From Aselliscus stoliczkanus (lineage: Eukaryota; Chordata; Mammalia; Chiroptera; Hipposideridae): DNA of 64,000 bases. The DNA lies in contig CM066733.1 of the NCBI GenBank assembly GCA_033961575.1, forward strand, positions 139,984,421 to 140,048,420. The letters run 5' to 3'. The notes beneath the pieces were generated by a model, which saw only the letters and a program-made list of their open reading frames with translations, did no database searches and was not told the origin of the DNA. This document shows positions 47,430-61,709 of this stretch, in pieces. The stretch's first letter is position 1. Every line of letters begins with the position of its first letter. A program made the position numbers and the translations under genes.

Positions 47430-49309
47430 TAAAAGCAGTATAATTTGTTATGTTGTAATGTTTTGTTAGTTAACTAAAAAAATAAAACCACTCTCCAAGT
47501 TCTTCAACAGTCACTATATTGTTTGTGTAAGTCTAGATTTGTGATCTGCAAATCAGGGACAAACAGAAAGTCATTCTGACCGTGTTGGGATAGCATTATG
47601 GATATGGATACAAGATCTTTACTTTTAGGCTATCATTTGATAATTGTGACTGAAATGTTGGTGATTTATGTTTACCTAGGGGTAAATTTTATTAAATTTC
47701 AGGGGGGAAATTTCCTGGTTGAAAATACTGCTAGATTTTAAATGTACAGACATTATCTACTTCCTCTTACCAGTGCCTGTAAGCACTGCCAACTTCTCTT
47801 ACTATACTTGGTAGTTTATTTTTAGCTCTCTAAAATAAGCAATAAGCAATTAGTAGATCTTCTACCATAGAGATAAAAGAATATCGAAAATTTCATGCTG
47901 TGGTAGCTTGCTCAGTTTCACAAAGTTTATTCATTTCTGGGCAAGGTAAATGAATCCAAATAATTGAACTGGGAAAGGATGTGAAGTGCATCAGAGGGTT
48001 TCTTTTCATTTTTCTTCTTCTAGTTTGTTCCGTTCTTTGGAATTTTAAAAGATTAATTGATAACAAAGCTCACTTATAAAAGCAGACAGTGACTTTTACT
48101 GCTTAATAAATAATAGACTGATATGAAAGTATGGCTTGATAAAGCTTAAGCAAGACTTTTAGAAAAACATCAAATGAAAGAAGACATTGAACTGTTTTCA
48201 CAGTAGACTGCTTTACTCTTGCTTTAAGAAAATTGTAAAAAAAAAAAAAAAAAGTGGCCAAATACAGCAATAAAAGAAACACAAGCTTTCATGACTGAAA
48301 GAAGGCTTATTACCACTGATACAATTTTCTTTAATTTTTTAGAGTGTTTTACAGTTTACAGTGTTTTCCCATATAGTTCATCATTAATACAGAGTATTAA
48401 TTAGAATTATATTATCACTTATCCTTAAGAGATAGGTAGCAAAGAAATTGTCATTATTCCCACTGAATACATGGCAAACCAGGCTTTGTAAATTGGCAGG
48501 TTAAGGGACATGTCTTTAATTGTTCAGCTAGTATGTGGCAGAACTTGAACTAAACATAAGTTTTCTGATTCCAGGTCCAAAGCCTCTTTACATTTAGTTT
48601 CCGATAGTTTCAGGATTATCATGGGCTAAAATAAGCTCTGCACTATAGAAGGTTTAGAAAGAGAAATCATATTAACTAAGTAATAGATAGTGTTTCATTC
48701 TAAATTATCTTCATGTGCATTTCATTTTCTAAAGAAATTTAAGTGATAGTATTTTTTGAGGCATGAGTCGTAGAATACCATGAAGAGATGTCTGAAACCA
48801 TCTAATTCAACTGTTTCATTTTACAGATGAGGAAAAGGATTATCTATAGTGGATGTTTTATTGCTGCTCGTTTTGTGGGGGTGGGGATGTACTTGTTTTC
48901 TCCTAGAAGTATAAACATAATGAAATATGTTCATTTCAAAACTACTTTGATATTTGAGTTCTGACTATATAATTTGAAGAGAACAAAGATTTTGTTATAG
49001 TTTAAATTTGTATATTGGATGCTTTTTTAGTGGGCTCATTGTGTAGTATGTAAAAAAGATGGATTGGTTCATTTTAATGCAGACTAATATAGTTGCTTCT
49101 GGTTTTCGAGTTGTAATTAGTTTGATTTGAGCCTCCATTTCACAAGTATTGAATTATGTATTCATTGAACCTAATTCTCTATACTCAAAATGTAGTTTTT
49201 ATAATCATATTTAAAAGGGCATACTACTCCTTAAAAAATAAATTGAAAAGTCAGTCAGCTAATTTTCTAGACTGGGTCTTTTCTATTAAGAATTTTTTTT
49301 TTTTTTTAA

Positions 49310-49425
49310 GAATTCAACTCAACACACAATGTGATATATATATAGATGATGTATTACAGAATTATGTACTTGAAACCTATGTAATTTTACTAACCATTGT
49401 CACCCCAATAAATTTTAATTAAAAA
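49310..49425 (+). repeat. L1 3' end with bat-type tail
   Basis: The order is 'gatgtattacagaattatgt', 'acttgaaacctatgtaattt', 'tgtcaccccaataaa' and an A-rich end. I associate this L1 3' UTR tail with laurasiatherians, especially bats. It is 5'-truncated after a T-rich run. Confidence 0.7.
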
Positions 49426-49649
49426 AGTAAAATAAAAGATTAAACACAAACAAACTAACAGAAAGAAAAAGAATTTATCTCAAAGATCATGTATTGAATG
49501 GCTGTTGGATGCCAAAGGTACATGTTAAGCAGCATAAACACAAAATACAACAATTTCATTTTCCATGTAAAACAAGGAAGTGCTAATAACTTGTACTGAA
49601 GAAATTTAATGGCTAAGAGTTCACACTAGTCTAGAGTTAGACATTGTGA

Positions 49650-49775
49650 ACTCAAATCATCCTGGCTTTCTTTGCCACTTACCAGTGATGTGACCTTGGG
49701 CAGGTCCTTTAATAACTGCATCTCAGCTTCCGTTTTTAGAAAATTGAGTTGGAATTAATCTCTCAATCTCTCTCT

Positions 49776-49840
<65 letters not shown>

Positions 49841-49930
49841 GTCTCAGAGTGATTGTGAGAATTTTAAAAGTTAATGTTTATAAAATGATATCACAGAGCC
49901 TGGCATACAGTTAGATGCCACGTGTGTTTG
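49650..49930 (-). repeat. MIR with an internal (CT)n expansion
   Basis: The left half has 'cagtgatgtgaccttgggca' and the right half 'gagcctggcatacag', which are the two sides of an MIR. A long CT microsatellite (49759-49845) separates them. The strand is uncertain. Confidence 0.65.
49759..49845. repeat. (CT)n microsatellite
   Basis: About 85 bases of CT with a few T interruptions, inside an MIR. Confidence 0.97.
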
Positions 49931-51334
49931 TTACTCTTGTGACAGAGGTGGTTATTATCGTTTTTATCATGGTTATTTTCATACATCTGTTGTGTGTGGA
50001 TCAAACGAGATGATCTAAGTGATGTGCTCAGCACAGTGACTTGACCATAGAGATTCCCTGATGTCTCTTGGATGTTGGGGTGTTGTCCTCATTTTTATTA
50101 TCTTTGTTCCTAAAGGAACCCTTGATCTTAACAAAGGGGTTCACGTCGCAGTTGCCCAGGGAACTTTTCCAAAGGATTCATGCCCCACAGTTTTGACTTA
50201 CTGGGTCTCAGTTGTAACATGGGCCATCCATGATTATGACAATGAAATAGGGAAAATAACCTCTTTAAAGTTTTTCCCAGTTTGTTATTTTCTCTGTTGG
50301 AGACTCAGCTTGAAGACGGGCAAGAAAACGTTCCCCTTGACCAATGAACTTGAGACAGAAACTCTTGTAAGCTGAATAGCTCCCAGTTTATGAGGGCTCC
50401 TCTTGATCATTGATTAGGCTCCTAGATAGCACCCAAATATCTAGTTAACCCACAATGAAACTGATATAATCCTGATATACATAAAACATCATATTAAGAA
50501 ACTGTTCCATTACTAGAACTGAACAAAGCAAAGGATAACAGTTATCTTTACTGTGACTGATACTGGGGGAAACACAAACATGTCTGCTTAGAAGAGAATG
50601 AAAAGAAATACAGAAACTCTTAAATGTATTCCCAACACTTATAAGAATTTTGTTTTTTGATGCCATCAGTTTTGATTCTGAGTTCACTCCCAACATCTGA
50701 CTTTGCTGGTCTTGATATGGAAAGCTCTTGATGTTTGGCTCCAAAACCATATAGAATGAGTTGCTTTCTAGGTGCACACACACATACCCAGTGTGAGCTG
50801 CCAGGGGAATGGCACCCCTCGTGCCAGGGTGGTTGTGATATGCCAGCAAGGGAAGTTGTTTGTGATTAGGTTTCTTTTGGGAGTTTGTACCCATCCTTTT
50901 CAACTTCACACATCATGAATGTTTTACCATGTCGTCAAACATTTCTTATATGTGATTTTTAATTGTGTAAATAAAACTATTGAATGGCTGCAAGATAATT
51001 TATGTAAGCAATCCACTATGGCTAGATAACTACATTATTGCCAGTGTTCTCCTGATAAATAAATGCTGATGAACACCCTCATAAATCATTGAGTGCCACC
51101 CCATTATTTCCAGGATATGTTTTTAGAACTGAATAACTGGACCAAATGAACATTTAATTGCTCTGTATTGTCAAATCTCCCTCTTGCAAGGGAGTACCTG
51201 TTTACATGCCCACTAGCTTGAATGCCTAATTCCGTGTTCCTTCCCAGAAAATAGGTGATATCAATTTAAAATATTTTATGAAATTGTTAGATGAAAAATG
51301 CAACCATGTTGTAGACTATAAAGTAAAACCTAGT

Positions 51335-51768
51335 GGGCAGGCCGAGTGGCACATTGGTTAAGAGCTGGCTTGGGATGCCAGCGGCCCTGGTTCGGATCCC
51401 ACATATGAGGGCCAGTGACACTGCCCTCTACAGCTAACAACAGTTCCACCTGGAGCTGGGCTGCTGTGAGTCCCGGCGATGGTGTAGGCTGCAGCCCCTG
51501 TTGCAGTGGGCTGCCGTAGGCTACAGTGAGTGGCCGGCACCCAGCGTGAGCGGCTGGCAGCCAGCGTAAGCTGCCAATAACCGCGGTGAGTGACATCCAG
51601 AGACCAGCAACTGAGCACAATGACGATACTCACATGGGCCAGTGAAGCAACACCCTCCCCAACTAGACTGAAGAACAAAAGGACAGCAACTTGTCTGTTC
51701 CCCTTCCCCGATTACCCAACGCTATTTCTCTCCCCCAATTCCACAATAAAATCTTTAAAAAAACAACA
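51335..51768 (+). mobile_element. Long composite SINE, forward
   Basis: It starts as a short SINE ('gggcaggccgagtggcacat', B box 'ggttcggatccc', 'ccagtgacactgccctc') but goes on without poly(A) into the body 'tacagctaacaacagttcca' and a GC-rich repeated 'agccagcgtaagctgcc'-like part. It then has 'gacagcaacttgtctgttcc' and 'ccacaataaaatcttt' plus poly(A). The flanks 'aaaacctagtg' form a target duplication. It shows the full composite structure on the + strand. Confidence 0.92.
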
Positions 51769-52974
51769 AAAACCTAGTGACGTTAACTAATTTGCCTAAA
51801 TTTGGGACCAAACAATCTATTCCCAAACTGTCTGAAATCCAGATGATGAGCTGGGGATACAAACACGAATGTCTAAAATGAGATGTGACAAATACCATGC
51901 AATAAAACTAAAATTTGTGTGACCACAGAAGAGAGAAAGTCATTTCTGACTTGAAAATGTCAGGGAGTGTTTAGAAAGGTAATTAGGAATTGTGAGGAGT
52001 AGGTAGAGTTGAATGGATAGTTCGAGAATAGGCAACTGAGTGTGCAAAGACACAGGGAAATAGAAGGGTGGTCATGGTATTCAGAGAACATTGGGTCCCT
52101 GTTTATCAGCAGTGGCTAGGAAATTCACATTTCATCTCAGTGAAAAATGACTCTTGATTGCCAGCTCTGTATGCCAGATCATCACTGACTTTTGACTGTT
52201 TCCAAAATTTAGTCCAGTTTTAAAGGAAAAATGTTTGTGAATATTTGAAGATATTTAAACATGGAGAGCATTTCCAAATGGGAATTTTAAAATGAAAAGT
52301 TGCATAATATTCCTACCTCTAAAATAAGAACAGAGTCCTTCTCTGACTGTCTCCTTTAAATGGAATGACCTTTCTTTGGATGCAAGTAATTTTGGTATGA
52401 GAGTGACAAAACAAGTTATGCTTTTAATTGTGACTCAATTGATGAGTGAATGACACAATATTTCAAGCAAAAATGAAAAATAATTAATGGTATAAGTCAA
52501 TCTAGTATTGAATTATAGATTTATAGAACTTTAGAGTTAATAGAAATTATAAAAATTGTTTGACCAGTTTCCTCATTTAATATATGAGGAAATAATACCT
52601 TAACATTTCTATGGAGGTTTGGTCTTGATGTGCATTAATATATTATTATTTTATGGTGCCCAAGGTCACACAGCTAAGTGATACTTGGCTACATCGCTAA
52701 GTTCCAGGAGATGTCTCTAGTGTTCGTTACATATTATTATATTTATTGTACTTATTTTTGTAGAATTCACATTTAACTTTGCGTAGTGTTATAGTTTGCT
52801 GTTTGTTTCTCACGAATTTCAATTTCTTGAATTTGGGGCCTTATTTTGGAAGAGTCTTTTGAACAGAGCAAGTATTTGTAGATGTTGAATAAATAACCCA
52901 ACTTTCAAGATTTTCTTAGATTTACAATATTATTATAATATAGCAGAAATGCTATGCTTTGACTCCATGTATTC

Positions 52975-53190
52975 TTTTAGAAATAATTTTATTGAGATAT
53001 AATTCATATGTAATATAGTTGACTTTTAAGGTGTGCAAGTCAGTGTTTTTTAGCATATTTACAAAGTTGTGTAACTATTACCACAATTAATTTTTAGAAT
53101 AATTTTCTCCTTCTGCCACCAAAAGAAACCCTGTATGTGTGAGCATTCGCTCCTTCTTTCCTCCCGTTTCACCCGCCCAGCCCTGGGCAA
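52975..53190 (-). repeat. Old L1 3' end fragment, reverse
   Basis: The pieces 'ttattgagatataattcata', 'attaccacaattaattttta' and 'cccagccctgggcaaccact' are the complement of an old L1 3' UTR. Confidence 0.7.
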
Positions 53191-56100
53191 CCACTGGTTT
53201 AGTTTTTGTCTTTGCTTTTGAACATGAGATTTGGGAGTAAGAATTTGAAACCATAAATGCTGGGTACAACAAATGGGAAGTAATTCTAACTTACTGTGAT
53301 AAATTTACTACTCTATCTTATAGAAGTTGATAGTTTTTTAATTTTCATTAGTAATAATAATTAGGGTAGCTTTTGTTGTGATTGGTTAGCCTCATAGCAT
53401 TATCAAATATGTAATTTATTTTTCATAGTAATTTTCAGCATACCATAAAAGTAAGTATAATGGGGGAAATGCTGAATTTGGAATTAGAAGACCTAGATTT
53501 GAGTACCTTACTTGCCGTTTGATCTTTTGTGATTCTCAAATAATATGTCAATGCTCAATTTCTTCATGTAGACAGTGGGAATGATATGCATTCTGTTTCT
53601 TTAGAAAGATATTATAGGACCCATAAGTTAATGTTTATGAATTTGTTATACAGGGCTAGAGTATTCCTAAAATGAAAATATTAAATTTTCTGTAATTCCT
53701 TGTTCTGTAAACCAACCACCAAACAATGACAATATTTGTCCACATATGCTTTTACCATGATTTGCTACTGGAATAATTTTTGAAACAGTGAAAGAACATG
53801 CTAACGAAGAGCTTCTGTTTGTCTCAGCTCAGGCGGCAGAAGGTTGAATACCAACCACGTCATGTCTTTCTACAATGCAGGGTCATTTCATTTTTCTTCT
53901 TTCCTAAGGCACCAAGACAGCTTTCATAGTAAGGTACATTCTCTGCCAGTAAAATCATACTGTTTCCAGACAACTTAGATTTACATTGGGGCTACATGAA
54001 AGAGACCATGTCTTCAGAGCAGAACTGATATCCCCCTGAGGCGCAGTATCTGGTCAAAAGAAATACCTTGGAAGTTTTATTCCATCCAAAATTAGGGCAG
54101 CCATAATTTGTATAATTTGTACTTTATTTATGCCAGATGCTGGTGGGCACATGTATAACTTGGGAAGCCTTGTGGAAGATGTTTCTTGAATTTCAATAAT
54201 GATTAAATATCCTTCATTCTCAGATGACTCTTTAATAATCTCTGTTTGGCGAGGGAGGTTTCGATAGGAACTGAATAACCTGCACTAATGACTGATGGCT
54301 GTTTTCCATTAATTCTTGAAGCAAATCCTAAATTGCTTCATTATATAGCCTGTTATCGTGGAAAATCCTTACGGGGTGTGGTGGTAAGAAAGGGACACAT
54401 TTGCTCTTTTTGAAGTAATTGCTTCTTCTAATGGAAGCCTAATGACCGATTATGCTTATTTCTAAAAGTTGAGCTGCAAAGCTTGATAGGAAGCTAGTGA
54501 AAGATTTGAGAAATTATAACATAAATGAAACATTTCAGGAAGTCCCATGTGATTGAGAATCAATACTTTATGATAATGAGATGATTCAGTAATTCACTTG
54601 TGCCAAATGTCATCATCCTTACTTTCAAAGCTGGAGTGATTTCTAGGAATGCATCTGAGTGTTGGAGTAGAGGCTGCTCTGGACAGGTGTCTTGCATATT
54701 TTCAGTGTTTTATCGTATCTCTGAATGTCATATTGCAGGTTGAACAAGGCAGTGAGAGTAGAGTTTTCTTGTGGGTATTGAAATCAGAAAACTTAAAAAC
54801 CTTTGGTGACTTGGAATATTTTCAAATTTAGTTCCCGTGTTTTTCAAAGATGAGAAGACAGAGGTTTAGAGAGGTTACATGAACTGTCCTGGAATATATT
54901 AATAGTGGCAATGGCTGAACTGCTTTGATAGGGATATATTCCATTTTTCTTGGATTTTATGGGACTATTTCATAAAAGTCTATTTGATAGATTTCTGAGA
55001 TGGACTGTTAACACCAAATGAATCAAATTGTTGGTGTGAATGATTTACTTGGAGGTGGTTTCTGAAAATAAAAAAAATAAAATATCTCTCTTAGATGTAA
55101 CCCATATGGTAATATCTTACCAGTTGTTAAATCTGGTTGTCAGTATATGGATATTTATTTTACTGTCTTTCAACTATTCTGTATGCTTGAATATTTTCAT
55201 GATAAAATGTTTCAAAAGTAACAAGCAACTCTATGATAAAGGTTAGAGTGATTACTTGAAACTCTGAAAGCTTAACTGTTGAGAATCATAAAAAAAATTA
55301 ATTGTCCTCTTTGTGTGTTCTTCATGTTTTGTTAACTTCAGACTGTGACAAATGCAAAATAGTTTAAGTGTCTTGACTTACCTGATGATAAATATTTACC
55401 GAGCCCGTAGCTTTTCTTGCTCTTAGCTCATTTAAATGGAACAAGTCATTTAAAAAAACTCAGTTTTCCTTTGCAAAAGCTGCACATGCCTACTACAAGT
55501 TCGTGACCTCCCAAGGCATGAAATATGTAGTGTTGATACCCTCATTTATTATAGTTTACTAATTCCTGTAGAGATTGGAAAAGGAAATTGTCCTTTATGA
55601 AAGCATTCATTATTGAAAATTCAATATAATAGGGAAGTTTTGTTTGTACCCCTATTTAACAAGATTTTCCAAATCCTGTTTGGAATTGGTAACTTTTGTC
55701 CAGACAGGCTAAGAGGCCTTTCACTTGGAATGCTGATTGAATGTCTTTGTCTTTCACATTTGTTGAGGTGAGTAGAAATTTATCAAGACTCAATATTCTT
55801 AAACTCCAGGGCTATCCTTGTCTTTGTTTAGGAAAAACACATAAGCTTTGTAAAAGGAGCAATCTATTCATAGTAGGTTACTGCAAAAGTCATTCATATT
55901 TGCATCTTGTTTGACTTTTCCCATTTCTTCTGAGTTGCTACTTACAGCTGCTGCTTTGTAATTTGACTTAATTGTATATGGTGGGGTTCCTTTAGTACAC
56001 ATGCTGGTATCTTGGAGCTTTTTATCTTTTGTAAGTCAATATATATTATACTTTTCATACTGCCAGATAAACTGAAATTTCTTATTTGGTCAAAGAATGA

Positions 56101-58204
56101 TGAAAATTGTAATATCTGAAACCTAAAGTTGTTCCTTATTTACTGAAAATTGGATGGAACACACTTTCTGCTATTTTCCAAGAATGAATTGGAATGGTGT
56201 AGTACTAATACTATAAATAACCTAAAGCGTTATTGGGAGATTTCAAAACATATTTATTTATTTATTTAGTTATAACATGTAGTTTGTGCTCCCGATTAAT
56301 TGCTCTTCATTAACATCCCTGCTCTTTAAATGAAATCAAAATAACAAATATTTATTGCAGTCTGGGAGAAACCCCATCTACAGCTTATAGCACTATGGAG
56401 CTCAGTAGAGTGTTTCCTTTAATAAAAGCCAGAAATTGAAGAATAGAACTGAGCACCCCATTTCTTGATGTATCCCTGTTTAGTACAGCTGTGCATCCGG
56501 AAATGAGGTGGTTGATTAGGGCTGGAAAGAAGTGAGGAAGGGTATCCATTTAAATAGTTCTCTGCGATGTCATGTTACATTGAAAAAAAACTTTTGGGAG
56601 GTTAAATAAAGAATTAAAGTACTTGTGAAGCAGTAAGTGATAGCAGAGGGAGCTCTGGACTGGGAGTGAGGAGGTTATCTTTCTGGACATACTTTTAACT
56701 GTATTGAGCACAGTGGGTTTATGACTCACCTTTGCTGAGCCTGGATTTTTCATCTTGAAGTTGGTATAAAACTTGTTTTTAGGAAAATTTGTGCATTATA
56801 TTGTCAAAAAAGTATAATGACAGCTTTTGAATATGCATGTATAGCAAATCATCTTTAATTTTGTTAGGCAAGTAAAAGGCTTTCATCAGTTTTAAAAATA
56901 ACATTTACGTTTTTACCCCTGGACATATTATACTGAAAGTGCTCCTTTTGTAAAATGCTGAAAGAATGGAAGAAGAATATAAAATTTATCAGTTAATTCT
57001 GCTTATTCACAAGGAAATATTATTAATGTCTTTCTCTATGTCATTTCATGTTACGTATTTGTATAAAGCGTACTTATACAAATTTGGAAACATTTTATAG
57101 AATACTTTTTGCCTTTTTGAATATTTCCTGAGTATATGAGTAGAAGAGAATATTGTTCTCACCGTACTCATGCCAGCCTTGAATTTTATTTTTAAAATAT
57201 TTGTCAGTTGGATAGTTTCACATTGCAATCACTGATTACTTGTAAGAATGTTTTTCTTCTATTTCTTGGCCCTTTGTCTATGACAAAGTTTTGATTTCCT
57301 TTGAGCTTGTGTCCATCAGTTTGATGTTTCAACACCTACCTGGTCAACATCTATTTGATGTTAGGAAATTCAAATTATTTAGGAAGCGATTCTGTCACTG
57401 AAGTTATGAAATAAATAGTTTCGTATTTGAGAGCAAAATAGCAAGTCTCAGTCCCTACAGTAAAAATTTTGACATCTTATGAAGAAAATCAGACATACCA
57501 AATGATTTATTAAAATATGTCAATTCTCAGATATATCTATTAGTGCCCAAAATGAAAGCAGAAGTTATAAGCATAATCTCAGCATTATTGAAATAATTAG
57601 TATTTCCTGGGGAATTCACTTTTATTTTTTAATTAGTTCCGAAAGGGTCAAGTCTACTTGACACAGCAGTCATGTATCAATACTCACATTCTCATAAGAT
57701 TTAAATAAATAAATGTGTTTGAATTAAATGACTTAGGGTATGGTTGAAATATAAGACTTTCTGGAATATGAATTCTGTCTACCTCTTCTCCTTATCTTCC
57801 TTTCTGTGTTTCCATATAATTCCAGAGCCTTTGACCTTTGAAGTTGGACACCATTTCACACTATTTTGTCACTTTCAAGTTGTATGAACCCTATTTTCCA
57901 TATCTGTATGGTAGAAACAGTAATTCATATCCCTGAGAGCTGTCCATAAGATAGCCTGTGCCTGGTGAGGGCCCACAGAGCACGCTGCCTACAAATGTAG
58001 GAGGTAACCCATAAATGTAGTTACACCTACCCTAGTGGTCTTCAGAAAGACCAAACAGGATTAGGGGAGAAAAAGGAGAGTGGAAAGTGGGAGTAACTTC
58101 TACCTAATTATGAATGATCTTCTCTTAAGAAATCAATGGCCTGATTTTAAGAGGTTAAATCATTAAAAATTGAATGTTGTTTGAACATAAAATTATAGGC
58201 TGAT

Positions 58205-58480
58205 CTTCAGATATAATTGACATATAACATTACGTAAGCTTAGCAGCTTTCAAGTATATAGTACAGTATTGTTAACTGTAGCCACCATGCTGTACACCAG
58301 ACCCCCAGAACTTATTCATCTCACACCTGGAAGTTTGTACCCTTTAACCAGCGTCTCTCATTTCCCCCACCCCCTAGCTGCTGGCAACCACCTTTCTATT
58401 CTCTCTTTCTGTGAGTTCAGTGGTTTTAGGTTGTACATGTAAGTGAGATCATATGGTATTACAAGTGACTTATTATTATT
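58205..58480 (-). repeat. Old L1 3' end fragment, reverse
   Basis: The pieces 'atataattgacatataacat', 'tgtagccaccatgctgtaca', 'ctgctggcaaccacctttct' and 'gtaagtgagatcatatggta' are the complement of an L1 3' end. Confidence 0.75.
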
Positions 58481-61400
58481 CCCCTAAAGGAAGTTCTTTT
58501 TTATGATAAGTTGTCATTTTTCTGTCATGTGTCTCCTTAGTATATTGGGTGGGACATTTTGTAATTGTTGCTCAATTTAAAATGTTACAGTTTGGTAGCC
58601 TGTTTGAAGGCTTTAAAAGGCAAAAAAATAAAATCACTAAAGCCTGTAAATATTTTATCTAAGCCTGGCCTCTCATAATGTTTATGGAAGGATCCACTCA
58701 TCACAGCCTCTACTTGGCCCCTCCACAGCTCTGTTGTTCTTGAGTGAAATTCTACCATCCTGAAAAAGCTCTTCCAAATTCCCAGTGAATATAAGATCTC
58801 TTGGCACAGGCTCGATATACCTCTTGGTTCTTAGGCCTGATGGTATTGCCTTTGTACCACGTTATAGGACCTACTGAATTCATCTTTTCTTTCTGACCAT
58901 TGTATACAAAACAGCAAGGCAAAACATTTTTAATGAATATTGATTTTTTTACGCATCAAAATTCTGTAGCATGTCTGTCAAATGTTTGCTGTGCACAGAA
59001 AATCACAGCCTTGATATTTGACATTGGCACATAATAGATATTCAATAATATTTGATGAAATGAATTAGGATAGAATATCAGTTTGCTAGGCAGGGCATTG
59101 ATGGTAGGACTTCCCTGGCAATTTCATTGTTAAACTCCAATTCCAGGTCTGTTCCCATTCTCCTTCCATTATGATCAGTTTGGCAAGAGGTAATGTGTCA
59201 ATTACTTGTAGAAAATTACTTAGAAATGAATCAATATTCTATTTATTGTGTCACCTCTACTTTAAAAGCCATAGCCCTGTGTTTCTTGCAGTTGACTTCA
59301 GAATTGTTTAACTCGAATATGCACATCGATTCTTTTTGCCTTCCGTCGTTTATATCTAACAACTAAAGTTAACACTAAGTATGAAGTCAGAAATCTTCAT
59401 TTTCAGATTTCATTAGTATAAAGACTGGTTCAGATAAGTTTCCTGATATCTAGGATATTTAGAAATCAAATAGAAGAAATTATTTCAAGGATTTCAGATA
59501 ACCTGTTAGTCTCATTTTGGATCTCCCCCGTTTTTTTTTCTTCGTAAATGGTTGCAGTTGCATTGGTGAGTTGCTAAAAAGAAAAATTTTCAAGTTATAA
59601 TCCTGTTTTAGTTGGTATTTAAGTTCAAACTGCAGTGACCCTTTCTTGGAAAGTTAACATAGAATATACTTTTGTGATTTTTTTCCATGCCTTAACATTT
59701 TAATTTGTAAGTATATGTTTGTTAGAACATAATGGAAATAAAACCTGATTGTATGCCATTGACCTGAAATGGGACAATGAACAGAGGTTATAGATGAATG
59801 GCATTTTATTCAATACTATTTATAAAACAGTGTTTAACATTGGGACGTAAAATAACTGATCTCTTTGTTATTTGGGTGTGGTGACATCATCCTACACAAA
59901 ACTTAACTTCAAGTCATATGCAATTTATACTTTCCCAGATGTAATTACTAATACCAACAAAGAAAGGAAGAGAGAGAGAAAGCGAGCTAGATGGTGGTTA
60001 GGGCATATAATAATTAGCACTTTCAGTAACAACATCTGTTGCTGGCAATATTGGCAGAATTGTAGGAGAAAGCAATCATTAAAATTAGCTAATGCTCAGT
60101 TTAAGTGACATACAATGTACTGACATTTTCAATATTTTTACTAGGTTTGCATGTTCTCATTCTAATAAATATGTATTTTTGAGTTTGTATGAATGCCTTG
60201 TATAATATGAGAAGCATTCTTCAAAAGGCTCCAAACTGATCTGGGGCTAAAGCTTATATTTCCAGTGGGTCAAAATAGCATTGATGCAAATTGTCACAGA
60301 CATTTAGTATCCAACACCCTTGAATGGATCCCTCTGGGAATTTGATCCTACTTGATTTAGACCCCCTCTGAGTTCAAAATTCCCCCCAACCTGTAGCACG
60401 CATTTTCTTCAAATCTTGTTCCCTTATCATGCTTGATTTTACATCTTGGAATTCCTATTTTAGGTCCGTGTCAATATGAATTTTAACAATTCAGTGGCAC
60501 TTAAGTCATTAGGTTAATTTGACAGGTAACCATTGACTCCGACCTGTGATTCTCCACCTGTAGAGGGATGCATTGCCAACCACGCTTCAGGTGAGCCCCT
60601 CTCAGGACGAGGACAGTGAGGGGCGTCTGCTCCACCATGTGATGCTTTGATCTCCTTGTACAGCCTTTGCTGCGCACGTGTTTGCTGATTTGGGAGTTTG
60701 TCAAAGTGACAAAAGAAATCCATGTTTTCTTTAAAGGTGAAACTTCCCAGTGAATCAACGAAGATACAAAACAAATTTGGAGTCTTCATAATTGCTTATA
60801 AGAATAAACACAAAGCCAGAAATCATGTTTCTGGGGACGTTTTGATGAGCTGAAGTATTTCCCATTTATAGCTTGTTAGTCCTGTGCTTAACAAACTGGA
60901 TATCTGTTGAATGTTGTTCTGGGAGATATTAAAATGTGTACCTTGAATGTGATTTCTGTGGTTCAATTAGCTCAGGAAATTCTGCAAATTGTGTCTTTTT
61001 TTGGTGTTGCATGATGCACATTATATATTCAAGGCTATGAAAAGCCCTGCAGTAAACATATTTAACTTGGTTCATCACACTGTTTTTCCAAACTTTTTTT
61101 TTTCTCCCTGAGCCAGTTTTTACAATGGAAACCAGTTTAGAAAATGCTATCCCAGCCATTCTAAAGTTTTACTGCTATTCATGTTTGTTGAAGGTGCAAA
61201 ATGGGCTTCTGGATAAAGTAGTGTCACAAAAGGAGTAGTGTCACTTTTGGTTCTTTGTGATTCGGATGGTTTTCATGGCAGGATTGACTCCTGGACGTCA
61301 TCATGACACATAGAGACAGACACTCAAAGTTCACAAGAGACTGCTGTAGAAACCACAGTGAATTAATTTACTTATATTGAAGGATGTCTTTTCCTAAGAT

Positions 61401-61709
61401 TGGTGTGCCCATAAACATATATCAATGAAATTTAGAAGGTTACAGATAGGATAAAAGAATTATTGCTAAGATTGAGATGAGAATAAGGACTGATGATATA
61501 CCTTTCCCTGTAGGGTGACTGTCCAGTTTTGCTTGGGACTTCCCCAGTTATAGACACTGAAGTGTCCTCATCCTGAGATACCCCTCAGTCCCAGACAACC
61601 AGGATGATAGGTCACCCCACTGCCCTGTAACGAATAGCTCTTTTGCAGTGGCTTCTAGTGTTCCTCGCATTTCATTTTTCTCTCCCCTCATAACTTGTGA
61701 TGATTCATT

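Noticed and set aside
51330..51790. Open frames of 96 and 106 codons at a GC-rich patch
   Set aside because: They are the body of a composite SINE. The same peptides appear at the other copies (31867-32559, 37517-37988).
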